Shown here: one piece after another, positions 6,821 through 13,477 of the stretch | Layout: each line of letters opens with the position of its first letter | How positions within the stretch are numbered: position 1 is the first letter of the stretch | DNA from: Bacillota bacterium | GTDB lineage: Bacteria > Bacillota > Clostridia > Christensenellales > SZUA-584 | Assembly (NCBI GenBank): GCA_023396555.1 | Contig: JAEWWC010000133.1 | Location: 1 to 13,477, forward strand | DNA: 13,477 nt | Reading direction: 5' to 3' | Position numbers and translations under genes: made by a program | The notes under the pieces: model-generated | The model's database searches: none | Told to the model about the DNA's origin: nothing | Seen by the model: the letters and a program-made list of their open reading frames with translations, nothing else

Positions 6821-6852
6821 AAATTTATAAATTTGTTCACAGAGCAGTGAAC
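6821..6852. promoter_or_regulatory. Two adjacent palindromes in the operon leader, possible operator
   Basis: AAATTTATAAATTT (6821-6834) is a perfect 14-base palindrome. Next to it, GTTCAC (6835-6840) and GTGAAC (6847-6852) form an inverted repeat with a 6-base gap. Both lie between the -10 box and the ribosome binding site, where a repressor site or leader hairpin would act. No known sulfur riboswitch is recognised. The AT palindrome could be chance in AT-rich DNA. Confidence 0.35.
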
Positions 6853-6873
6853 TGGCAATTTGCGGAGGCAGAA

Positions 6874-8034
6874 GTGGCAAAGACGATTGAGGAGATCAAC
6901 GAGAAGCTGAAAAAAGGCAAGGCCGTGGTGTTTACCGCCGAGGAAGCGGTACAGATGGCGGCGGAGCAGGGCGTGACGAAATGCTCGGAGAAGATCGATG
7001 TGGTGACGGCAGCGACGTTCGGTGCGATGTGCTCGTCCGGCGCGATGCTTAACTTTGGGCATTCGGAGCCGCCCATCCGCATGGCGGAGATATCCCTGAA
7101 CGGCGTGGAAGCTTATGGCGGTCTGGCCGCGGTGGACACGTATATCGGCGCGACGCAGGCCGGCAAGACCACCGGCATCGAATACGGCGGCGCGCACGTG
7201 ATCGAAGACCTGATCGCGGGTAAGGAGATCGAGCTTTGCGCGACGTCCTCCGGCACCGACTGCTATACGCGCACCGACGTGCACACGAAGATAAAGCTTT
7301 CTGATCTCAATCAGGCGTATCTGTTCAACCCGCGCAATGCGTACCAGAATTACAGCGCGGCGACCAACACGACCAGCCACACCAAGCGCACCTATATGGG
7401 CACGCTGCTGCCCGGTATGGGCAATGTGACGTACTCGACGTCGGGAGAGCTGTCTCCGCTGCTCAAGGACCCGAAGCTGCGCACCATCGGCATCGGCACG
7501 CGCATACTGCTGTGCGGCGGCGAGGGCTATGTGGTGTTTGAGGGGACGCAGGCGGTGAACAAGGCGGAAAAGCTGCCCAACGGGGAAACGCTGTATTCCG
7601 GATACACGCTGGCGCTGATCGGCGATTTGAAGGGCATGAAGAGCGAATACATACGGGCGGCAACGTTCGACGGCTACGGCTCCTCGCTGTATGTGGGCAT
7701 CGGCGTGCCGCTGCCGGTGATCGACGAGGACATGATGGCGGATTTGGCAGTGCCCAACGACCGCCTGTACACATACGTATATGACTACGGCGTAAGCACG
7801 CGCAGCAAGACGGCGCTCAAGCTGGTGTCGTACGCGCAGCTGCGCTCCGGCGAGATTGAGCTGAACGGCAAAAAGGTGCGGACCGCGCCGCTGTCCAGCC
7901 TGTTCAAGGCGAGAAAGATTGCGCAGGAGCTCAAAGGCAAGTTGCTGGACGGCTCGTTTGAGATGACTGTGCCGGCGGCGAAGCTGCCTTACAGGGATAA
8001 GGTAAATGGTCTGGAAGCGGACAGGAGGCTGTAG
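6874..8034 (+). CDS. Homocysteine biosynthesis protein, COG1900/DUF39 family
   Basis: 386 residues. Proteins of this family (Methanosarcina acetivorans MA1821) are needed, with the NIL-ferredoxin partner, to make homocysteine from aspartate semialdehyde and sulfide in anaerobes that lack the usual acyl-homoserine route. Seen: AVVFTAEEAVQMAAEQG near the N-terminus, TAATFGAMCSSGAMLNFGH (C53), LCATSSGTDCYTR (C122 and C130), and IGIGTRILLCGGEGYVV (C214). The cysteines are candidates for persulfide or cluster chemistry. The start is GTG at 6874, giving MAKTIEEINEK, because GGAGG (6864-6868) is 5 bases upstream. An in-frame GTG at 6847 would add 9 residues and lies inside a palindrome with no ribosome binding site. 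The stop is 2 bases before the next start. No signal peptide is seen. Confidence 0.9.
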   Translation: MAKTIEEINEKLKKGKAVVFTAEEAVQMAAEQGVTKCSEKIDVVTAATFGAMCSSGAMLNFGHSEPPIRMAEISLNGVEAYGGLAAVDTYIGATQAGKTTGIEYGGAHVIEDLIAGKEIELCATSSGTDCYTRTDVHTKIKLSDLNQAYLFNPRNAYQNYSAATNTTSHTKRTYMGTLLPGMGNVTYSTSGELSPLLKDPKLRTIGIGTRILLCGGEGYVVFEGTQAVNKAEKLPNGETLYSGYTLALIGDLKGMKSEYIRAATFDGYGSSLYVGIGVPLPVIDEDMMADLAVPNDRLYTYVYDYGVSTRSKTALKLVSYAQLRSGEIELNGKKVRTAPLSSLFKARKIAQELKGKLLDGSFEMTVPAAKLPYRDKVNGLEADRRL

Positions 8035-8036
8035 AA

Positions 8037-8459
8037 ATGGGAGAAAAACACTTAAAGGTAGGCTTAAGCTTCCCGCCGGAAAAGGCGGATAAGCCGGTGG
8101 TCACCAATCTGGTGAAGTATGACCTCTCCTTTAACATACTGAAGGCGTACATATCGCCCGGCAAGATGGGCACCATCATACTGGAACTCAAAGGCAGCGA
8201 CGAGAATATCGAAAACAGCCTGGAATATCTGGACCGCGAGGGCATACAGGTGAAGGTGTATATCGACAGCGTGATCCGCTACGAGGACAAGTGCATACAC
8301 TGCGGCGCGTGCACGTCCGTCTGTCCGTCCGGCGCGCTGGTGATGAACCGGCAAACCTGGGAGCTGGAGTTTGACATGGAGGCGTGCCTGCTGTGCGGGC
8401 ACTGCGTGAAAGCGTGTCCGGCGAGGGCCATCAAGAGCTTCGATGACGCGGTTCTCTGA
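8037..8459 (+). CDS. NIL-domain protein with two [4Fe-4S] ferredoxin motifs
   Basis: 140 residues. An N-terminal NIL domain (about 5-78), a ligand-binding fold also found on methionine transporter ATPases, is joined to a bacterial 2x[4Fe-4S] ferredoxin domain with C86-C89-C92-C96 (CIHCGACTSVC) and C117-C120-C123-C127 (CLLCGHCVKAC). This is the architecture of M. acetivorans MA1822, the redox partner of the COG1900 protein in homocysteine synthesis. It probably delivers electrons for sulfur transfer (inference from family). AGGAGG (8023-8028) inside the end of the upstream gene is 8 bases before the ATG. Its 3' end overlaps the next gene by 17 bases, a sign of translational coupling. Confidence 0.93.
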   Translation: MGEKHLKVGLSFPPEKADKPVVTNLVKYDLSFNILKAYISPGKMGTIILELKGSDENIENSLEYLDREGIQVKVYIDSVIRYEDKCIHCGACTSVCPSGALVMNRQTWELEFDMEACLLCGHCVKACPARAIKSFDDAVL

Positions 8460-9180
8460 GAGCGGTTACGACAATCGAGACGAATACCGGCGGCTGATAG
8501 CGCAGCGGATGGTGAGCTGGCGCACAGAGTACAGGGAGACCGAGCTGTTCATCTGCGCGGACGAGCTGCTGGAGCGGCTGGCGCTGGACGCCGTGGTGCG
8601 CCTTAGGGCCGTGCTGGACGGGTATATCATAAAACAACCGGAATTTGCGACGAGCCTTGCTCCGGTGGAACCGCTGCCGGATGCGCCGTCCGTGATCGCG
8701 AACATGTGCCGAGCGGCCTGTGCCGCGAACGTGGGGCCGATGGCGGCGGTGGCGGGCGCGTTTTCCGAATATGTAGGCCATGAGATTCTAAAATATTCCA
8801 AAAATGTCATCGTCGAGAACGGCGGTGACATTTTTATGAAGGCGGACACGGAACGGACGGTGGCGGTGTATGCGGGGAACAGCCCGCTCTCACTGAAGAT
8901 CGGCCTCGTGGTGGAGCCGGGGCCGGTGTCCATCTGCACGTCGTCCGGTACGGTGGGGCCTTCGCTCAGTTTCGGGCGCGCGGATGCGGCGGTGGTGGTG
9001 TCCCGTGACGCCTGCCTTGCGGACGCCTGCGCCACGCGGCTGGGCAATGAGCTGAAATCCGCGGAGGATATTGCCCGGGCGCTGGATGTGATCGCCGGAA
9101 TACCCGGCGTCATCGGCGCGGTGGCGGTGGTGGGCGACAAATGCGGCGCTGTGGGGGACATACGACTGACGGCGCTTTGA
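8443..9180 (+). CDS. UPF0280/COG2122 family protein (ApbE-like), sulfide assimilation
   Basis: 245 residues, the usual size of UPF0280 proteins, whose fold is related to the ApbE flavin transferase. M. acetivorans MA1715 of this family is reported to aid efficient sulfide assimilation with the COG1900 and NIL-ferredoxin proteins; its chemistry is not settled. Seen: GPMAAVAGAFSEYVG (98-112), ENGGDIF (125-131), TSSGTVGPS (166-174), and a C-terminal DACLADACATRLGN (189-202). The ATG at 8443 overlaps the upstream gene by 17 bases, with a weak AAGAG site just before it. Third and last gene of the operon; no standard terminator follows, only the palindrome array beginning near 9230. Confidence 0.9.
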   Translation: MTRFSESGYDNRDEYRRLIAQRMVSWRTEYRETELFICADELLERLALDAVVRLRAVLDGYIIKQPEFATSLAPVEPLPDAPSVIANMCRAACAANVGPMAAVAGAFSEYVGHEILKYSKNVIVENGGDIFMKADTERTVAVYAGNSPLSLKIGLVVEPGPVSICTSSGTVGPSLSFGRADAAVVVSRDACLADACATRLGNELKSAEDIARALDVIAGIPGVIGAVAVVGDKCGAVGDIRLTAL

Positions 9181-9229
9181 TAACAGACAGGGCTTTCAAG
9201 TAACAGGCTGTAAGGGCAAGGGCAAGACC

Positions 9230-9405
9230 GCAGGGGCGCTGCCCCTGCACCCCCGTTACTTTTTAAAAAGTAACAAAACATACTGGCGGCGCGCGAGGGG
9301 ACACGCTTCTTTTGATTCCAAACCGGAAAATGTCATATGGCATTTTCCATATCTTTTGCTTCTTTTCTTAAAGAAAAGAAGCGGGTGTATGAGGGCAGAG
9401 CCCTC
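9230..9405. repeat. Array of five palindromes, REP/MITE-like intergenic element
   Basis: No gene between 9181 and 9440. Palindromes in order: GCAGGGGC/GCCCCTGC (9230-9248, 3-base loop); a perfect 20-base palindrome GTTACTTTTT/AAAAAGTAAC (9255-9274); GGAAAATG/CATTTTCC (9325-9348); GCTTCTTTTCTT/AAGAAAAGAAGC (9358-9382, one central base); GAGGGC/GCCCTC (9391-9405). The layout is roughly symmetric: GC-rich hairpin, AT-rich palindrome, central hairpin, AT-rich palindrome, GC-rich hairpin. GC-rich plus AGT-type hairpins of this look are common as dispersed repeats in Clostridia, but this window has only one copy, so the family assignment is from memory. Some hairpins could also end the upstream operon. 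Confidence 0.6.
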
Positions 9406-9440
9406 TTGTCGTAAGAAAAAAGCCCTTTTTACGGTGCGCA

Positions 9441-9469
9441 TTGATTTTTACTGATATACGATGTAAAAT
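9441..9469 (+). promoter_or_regulatory. Promoter of sua5-ywlE
   Basis: -35 TTGATT (9441-9446), 17-base spacer, -10 TAAAAT (9464-9469). Transcription should begin near 9476, only a few bases before the ATG at 9480. Confidence 0.65.
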
Positions 9470-9479
9470 AGACAATCAG

Positions 9480-10505
9480 ATGATACTTGATATCAACGAG
9501 AAACATAACGATCATATTATACAGGCGGCGCAGGAGATAAAAAGCGGGGGTCTTGTGGCGATGCCGACCGAGACGGTGTACGGTCTCGCGGCCAGCGCGC
9601 TGGATGAAGCGGCTGTGGCTGGTATTTTTGCGCTTAAAGGGCGTCCGCAGGATAATCCGTTGATCGTGCACGTGGACAGCGTGCCTATGGCCCGGGAAAT
9701 CGTCGAATTCGACGAGAAGGCGGAGCAACTGGCGGCGGCGTTTTGGCCGGGGCCGCTGACGATGGTGTTGAAAAGCCGCGGCGTGGTGCCGATGGGCGTG
9801 ACGGCGGGGCTCGATACGGTGGGCGTGCGCATGCCGGACTGTGATGCGGCGCTGGCGCTCATATCCGCGGCAGGATTGCCGCTGGCTGCGCCCAGCGCGA
9901 ACAGGTCGGGCAGCCCCAGCCCTACGACGGCGGCGCACGTTGCGCAGGACTTCGGCGACGGGCTGCTGATACTGGACGCCGGGATGAGCGGCATCGGCGT
10001 GGAATCCACCGTGGTGGATATGACGCGGGAAATACCCGTGATACTGCGGCCAGGAGCGGTGACGCAGGAGATGCTGGCCGAGGTGATCGGCACGGTGGAT
10101 GTGGCGCAGGCTTTCGCTCCGATGGAAGAAGGGCAGCCGGCGGCTCCCGGCATGAAATACCGTCACTATGCGCCCGCGGCGCGGATGACGGTGGTGGAAG
10201 GCGAGACGGCCTCAGTGGCTGAGGCGATCAAATATCTGTATGACAAGGACCTCAAAAAAGGCGAGAAGCCGCTGGTGATGGCGGCGAAGGAGAGCAAGAG
10301 GTATTACGGACGCCGCGACGTGGCCGTGACGGGCAGCGCCGGGGATGCACGTGAGACGGCAAGGAACCTGTATGCGCTTCTGCGCGAGGCGGACGAGCAG
10401 GGATTTACGAGTATATTGTTTGAGGCCGTGCCGAAGACCGGCATCGGTTTCGCCGTGATGAACAGGGTCTATAAAGCGGCGGCATATAATATAGTGAGAG
10501 TATAG
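9480..10505 (+). CDS. sua5: L-threonylcarbamoyladenylate synthase (Sua5/YwlC)
   Basis: 341 residues. Makes threonylcarbamoyl-AMP from threonine, bicarbonate and ATP, the first step of the tRNA t6A37 modification. Two domains: YrdC-like (about 10-200) with PTETVYGL (29-36), KGR (53-55), NPLIVH (59-64), APSANRSGSPSPT (137-149) and GVESTVVD (173-180); then the Sua5 linker PGMKYRHYAP (223-232) and a C-terminal Sua5 domain ending YNIVRV. Length fits the long Sua5 form rather than short YrdC. The ATG at 9480 is preferred over an in-frame TTG at 9441, because the TTG is part of a good -35 box. No ribosome binding site precedes 9480, so the mRNA may be nearly leaderless. ywlE follows after 17 bases, as in the Bacillota ywl region. 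Confidence 0.94.
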   Translation: MILDINEKHNDHIIQAAQEIKSGGLVAMPTETVYGLAASALDEAAVAGIFALKGRPQDNPLIVHVDSVPMAREIVEFDEKAEQLAAAFWPGPLTMVLKSRGVVPMGVTAGLDTVGVRMPDCDAALALISAAGLPLAAPSANRSGSPSPTTAAHVAQDFGDGLLILDAGMSGIGVESTVVDMTREIPVILRPGAVTQEMLAEVIGTVDVAQAFAPMEEGQPAAPGMKYRHYAPAARMTVVEGETASVAEAIKYLYDKDLKKGEKPLVMAAKESKRYYGRRDVAVTGSAGDARETARNLYALLREADEQGFTSILFEAVPKTGIGFAVMNRVYKAAAYNIVRV

Positions 10506-10522
10506 GAGGAAGAAAGCGAGAC

Positions 10523-11005
10523 ATGAACGTTCTTTTTGTGTGTACGGGCAATACATGCAGAAGTCCCATGGCGGAAGAACTGGCTGACGATGCGGCAGGC
10601 CGAAGTACCCACTTAAAAGACATGGCATTTAAATCGGCCGGCACGTTTGCGTGCGAGGGCGAACCGGCGACTCCGGAAGCGATTGAGGTGATGGAGGAGC
10701 TGGAGCTGGACATTGGCAAGCATGAGGCGCAGCAGTTCGACAGGGAGCTGGCGGAATGGGCCGATTTGATTCTGGCGATGGAGGCGCGGCACATCGAGGA
10801 GATGGAAGCGATGGCGCCGGACGAGGAGAGCAAGATGCACACGCTGCTGGGTTTTGCAGCGGGTGTGGACGGATATCCGGGTGAGAGCGCGTATGACGTG
10901 ATGGACCCGTACCGCGAACCGCTGGAGGAATACCGCGCGGCGCGCGACCAGATAGCGGAAGCGGTAAACCGCGCGCTGAAGAGGATAGAACTGTTGGAAC
11001 GGTGA
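10523..11005 (+). CDS. ywlE: Low-molecular-weight protein-arginine phosphatase (YwlE-like)
   Basis: 160 residues. Low-molecular-weight phosphatase fold with the P-loop CTGNTCRS (C7-S14) at the N-terminus and the general-acid D128-P129 in DVMDPY. T11 in the loop is the residue that in Bacillus YwlE gives specificity for phospho-arginine, where tyrosine phosphatases carry Ile or similar; this favours an arginine phosphatase that opposes the McsB kinase. No McsB is in the window. AGGAGG (10504-10509), overlapping the sua5 stop, is 13 bases before the ATG, a little far. Co-transcribed with sua5 and followed by a strong terminator. Confidence 0.9.
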   Translation: MNVLFVCTGNTCRSPMAEELADDAAGRSTHLKDMAFKSAGTFACEGEPATPEAIEVMEELELDIGKHEAQQFDRELAEWADLILAMEARHIEEMEAMAPDEESKMHTLLGFAAGVDGYPGESAYDVMDPYREPLEEYRAARDQIAEAVNRALKRIELLER

Positions 11006-11017
11006 ATATAAGTTTAG

Positions 11018-11047
11018 GGCAGGCGTGATAACGTGCCTGCCTTTTTT
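11018..11047 (+). terminator. Terminator of sua5-ywlE
   Basis: Stem GGCAGGC (11018-11024) / GCCTGCC (11035-11041), 10-base loop, then TTTTTT (11042-11047), 12 bases after the ywlE stop. Confidence 0.92.
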
Positions 11048-11393
11048 GTTGCTGTATGAAGGGTGTTTGTTTGGGATATTTCCGTGTGGTGAACAGATAG
11101 CGTTTTGACGGGCGCCTCATCCGGCATGACGGTCAGATGAGCCGTTACGCCACCTTCCCCTTGAAGGGGAAGGCTTGAAGGACGGCGTGACGGGGATACG
11201 CCTCCGAGGTACGCGAGAGCCATGCCCTACAGGTGGATGGCGTCTCTGAGAAGCCACGTCCTATGATACGATGCATCTGAGAGGCTGCTCTCTGTGAGTG
11301 TCAGGCGACGGGTCGGGGTGGCCGTTGCGGTGGCGGGAAAAGTTCATATCCGGAAGCGGCTGTTAGACTGCTTAGCGTCTGGAATTGCTTGCC
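11048..11393. other. Non-coding stretch between ywlE and the PBP gene
   Basis: No convincing reading frame with a ribosome binding site is seen on either strand. It holds the inverted repeat described at 11142-11193 and several smaller ones, for example CTCATC/GATGAG near 11116-11141, CCTC/GAGG near 11204-11212 and AGAG/CTCT near 11280. The density of inverted repeats suggests a structured repeat element or an RNA with no family I recognise. No tRNA or riboswitch could be assigned. Confidence 0.4.
11142..11193. repeat. Two-part inverted repeat, REP-like
   Basis: Inner hairpin CCTTCCCCTT (11153-11162) / AAGGGGAAGG (11164-11173) with one central base. Outer arms CCGTTACGCC (11142-11151) and GGCGTGACGG (11184-11193) match at 9 of 10 positions. 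The inner sequence resembles CTTCCCC-AAGGGGAAG hairpins scattered in clostridial genomes (from memory). It does not resemble the array at 9230-9405. Confidence 0.6.
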
Positions 11394-11422
11394 TGTACAG
11401 GGGCGGCGGCGCATAGTATAAT
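11394..11422 (+). promoter_or_regulatory. Promoter of the PBP gene
   Basis: -35 TGTACA (11394-11399, 4 of 6 matches), 17-base spacer, perfect -10 TATAAT (11417-11422), about 30 bases before the start codon. Confidence 0.65.
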
Positions 11423-11450
11423 GGACAAGGGTCGAAGGGAGGTCTATGCC

Positions 11451-13477
11451 ATGCGAAAGATAAAACCGGTTGTTGCACTGCTGCTGTGCGCGGTAATGGT
11501 GCTACCGCTCATTTCTTGCGGAGAGAAGACGACGGGATATGATATATCGGCGTACATGGATGCGTTTGAGGCGATGGACTGGGACGCGATGTGGGCGCGG
11601 GTGTCCCCTGACGCTAAGATAGACAAGGAAACGTTTCTGAACAAATATGAGGCGATATTCTCCGGATTGGGCGTGGAAGTGGTGGAGATCACCGATCTTG
11701 ACGGGCCGGATGCGGACGGCGTTTATACCTATAACGCCACGTACAGGACAAAGGATTACGGCGATTTTACCAACGCTTACAGGCTGACCGTCTGGCCGGG
11801 CGTTGACGGAACCGGTGAAGTGATATGGGATTACTCGCTGATATTCCCGGAGATGGAGGCGGGAAGCAGCGTACGTGTGAGCACGCTGACAGCCAGCCGC
11901 GGGGAGATATTTGCGGCGGACGGCACGGTTCTCGCGTCCAATGGCTATGCGGATACGGTATACATGGACATCGCCAAGGTACAGGACATTGCGGCGGTGG
12001 CAGCGGCGGCGGGCCCGGTGACCGGGTTATCCGCTTCGGAGATCACTGAGAAATTCAACAAGGCGCAGGAAAAGAAAACGCCCATCGTGACGCTGGGCGC
12101 TTTTTTGCCGGGTAAACTGACCGAAGAACAGCGCCAGAGCCTGCTCGCGGTGGCGGGGCTTGGCATAGACGATAAGATGTACACGCCGATACGCCAATAT
12201 CCGCTGGGCGAGAGTGCGGCTCACATGATGGGCTATATGGGGTATCCGCTGGACGAGGAGGGGCAGGCGGCGGAGGAAAAGGCGGGCGTGTCCGGCCTGG
12301 AGATGGCATATGACGAGCAAATGAGGGGCCAGAACGGCAAAATCGTCTACATTGAGGACCGGTGGGGGCGCAATATTCGCACCCTTTGGGAGAAGGAGAG
12401 GCAGGAAGGGCAGGACCTGCGGCTGACGATCAATACGGAGCTGCAGCAGACCGCGTATCAGGCGCTCAGCACACATCTGGATTATACGAAGGGCCAGTCG
12501 GGTGTCGCGATCGTGCTGGATGCCGAGTCGGGTTTTGTGGAAGCGATGGCGTCGTACCCTTCGTTTGACGACAACCTTTTTACATTCGGGATGTCCGAGG
12601 AGACGTGGGATTTTCTGAAGGCTCCTTCGAGCAACCAGCCGCTGTTTTTCCGCGCGACGCAGGGCCAGTATCCGCCGGGCAGCGTGATCAAGCCTTTTAC
12701 CGCGGCGGCGGCGCTGGAGGCGAACGCGATCACGCCGGACACCGTGTTTGAAGGCGAGATCGTGGACAACAAGTGGACGCCAACCGAAGCGGACTGGGAC
12801 GGGCGCTACATCACGCGCGTGGAAAACTCGGGCACGCCGCTCAAGCTGTATAACGGGCTGATCCAGTCGGACAACATCTATTTTGCGTACATCGCCATGA
12901 AACTGGGCGCTGAGACTTTCACGGAGTATATGGAGCGCATCGGCATGGAGTCCGCGGTGCCGTTTGACCTGCCGGTGAAGGATGCCAACCTGATCAACTC
13001 GGACAGCCAGATGACGCGCAGCCGCCTGGCTGACTCGGGTTACGGGCAGGGGCAGCTGCTGGTGACGCCGCTGCAGATGGCGGCGATGTACACCGCGTTC
13101 GCCAATCGCACGGGCAATATGATGAAGCCGGTGCTGGTGGAAAAGCTGTGCCGGACGGACGGGACAGATTACACCACGGTAAGCCAGACGGAGCCGACCG
13201 TATGGATAAACGGCGCGGTGAAGAGCGGTACGCTGGATACGCTGACGCCGATACTGCATGATGTGGTGGAGGAAGGCACCGGCAAGCCCGCGCGCGTCAG
13301 CGGTGTACAAATCGCGGGTAAGACGGGCACCGCGGAGAAGTTTGACGACAAGTCCCGCGAGATATCCTGGTTTGCGGGGTATTGGCTGGACGGGTATTAC
13401 AAGCGTCTCGTGATCGTGATGGTGGACGTGGCGACGGAGGAAGGGCCGGTGAAGTTCGAGATCGCCAAGGCGCTGCT
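11451..13477 (+). CDS. Class B penicillin-binding protein, MecA-N type lipoprotein (3' end outside window)
   Basis: 675 residues are visible with no stop before the window edge; little should be missing because the KTGT motif has passed. It is a peptidoglycan transpeptidase of the PBP2a/PBP5/PBP3 (B3) type. Seen: lipoprotein signal with lipobox LISC and C23 as probable lipidation site; an NTF2-like MecA N-terminal domain (about 30-137, with YDISAYMDAFEAMDWDAMW); dimerisation domain starting SRGEIFAADGTVLA (149-162); then the transpeptidase domain with SVIK (catalytic S411, K414), SDN (473-475) and KTGT (624-627). The ATG at 11451 is chosen because GGGAGG (11437-11442) is 8 bases upstream; an ATG at 11446 is in another frame. 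Members of this class often have low beta-lactam affinity, but resistance cannot be read from the sequence. The lipid anchor is less common than a membrane helix in this class, though Bacillus PbpC is a comparable case. Confidence 0.93.
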   Translation, partial: MRKIKPVVALLLCAVMVLPLISCGEKTTGYDISAYMDAFEAMDWDAMWARVSPDAKIDKETFLNKYEAIFSGLGVEVVEITDLDGPDADGVYTYNATYRTKDYGDFTNAYRLTVWPGVDGTGEVIWDYSLIFPEMEAGSSVRVSTLTASRGEIFAADGTVLASNGYADTVYMDIAKVQDIAAVAAAAGPVTGLSASEITEKFNKAQEKKTPIVTLGAFLPGKLTEEQRQSLLAVAGLGIDDKMYTPIRQYPLGESAAHMMGYMGYPLDEEGQAAEEKAGVSGLEMAYDEQMRGQNGKIVYIEDRWGRNIRTLWEKERQEGQDLRLTINTELQQTAYQALSTHLDYTKGQSGVAIVLDAESGFVEAMASYPSFDDNLFTFGMSEETWDFLKAPSSNQPLFFRATQGQYPPGSVIKPFTAAAALEANAITPDTVFEGEIVDNKWTPTEADWDGRYITRVENSGTPLKLYNGLIQSDNIYFAYIAMKLGAETFTEYMERIGMESAVPFDLPVKDANLINSDSQMTRSRLADSGYGQGQLLVTPLQMAAMYTAFANRTGNMMKPVLVEKLCRTDGTDYTTVSQTEPTVWINGAVKSGTLDTLTPILHDVVEEGTGKPARVSGVQIAGKTGTAEKFDDKSREISWFAGYWLDGYYKRLVIVMVDVATEEGPVKFEIAKAL

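Noticed and set aside
6694..7380. Minus-strand frame of 228 codons over the start of the COG1900 gene
   Set aside because: Arg/His-rich shadow of a well-supported gene, and it would run across both divergent promoters.
8466..9281. Minus-strand frame of 271 codons over the COG2122 gene
   Set aside because: Ser/Ala-rich antisense shadow of a gene with clear family motifs.
9411..9430. AAAAAGCCCTTTTT as an intrinsic terminator
   Set aside because: The GC core is only a few bases and leaves no real stem-loop; the nearby palindromes are better structured.
12027..13310. Minus-strand frame of 427 codons over the PBP gene
   Set aside because: Arg/His/Leu-rich composition typical of antisense to GC-rich coding DNA; the plus strand has unmistakable PBP motifs.

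Overview
The window looks like chromosome of an anaerobic, moderately GC-rich Gram-positive bacterium of the Clostridia (Bacillota). Supporting signs are strong AGGAGG-type ribosome binding sites, a lipoprotein penicillin-binding protein with a MecA-like N-terminal domain, a Sua5-YwlE pair in the order seen in Bacillota, zinc-ribbon/repeat membrane proteins of a clostridial style, and a ferredoxin-containing homocysteine-synthesis cluster typical of strict anaerobes. The species cannot be told from the sequence.

Layout. 58-561 (+) is a cyclophilin-type prolyl isomerase, ending at a hairpin terminator shared with the convergent operon on its right. 3985-648 (-) is a two-gene operon of paralogous proteins: N-terminal zinc ribbon, one membrane segment, tetratricopeptide-like repeats, and an RCC1-like propeller of 38-residue repeats. 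4181-6672 (-) holds a complete ychF (5572-6672), then a membrane-anchored alpha/beta hydrolase (4537-5499), then a second, displaced copy of only the last 67 codons of ychF (4233-4436) with its own terminator. The hydrolase thus sits between two versions of the ychF 3' end, as expected if a segment carrying a replacement tail was inserted into ychF. 6784-9180 (+), divergent from ychF, is a tight three-gene operon (COG1900/DUF39, NIL-ferredoxin, COG2122/UPF0280) matching the proteins linked in methanogens to assimilation of sulfide into homocysteine. 9230-9405 is an array of five palindromes without a gene. 9441-11047 (+) carries sua5 (tRNA t6A synthesis) and ywlE (protein-arginine phosphatase), followed by a terminator. 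11048-11393 is non-coding with a strong inverted repeat. 11451 to the window end (+) is a class B penicillin-binding protein lipoprotein, cut off by the window after its KTGT motif.

Most genes are housekeeping or known conserved-unknown families. The two places most worth a second look are the duplicated ychF tail around the hydrolase, and the paired zinc-ribbon/propeller proteins, whose topology predicts an intracellular zinc ribbon joined to an extracellular seven-bladed propeller. I saw no CRISPR array, tRNA, rRNA, transposase or integrase.
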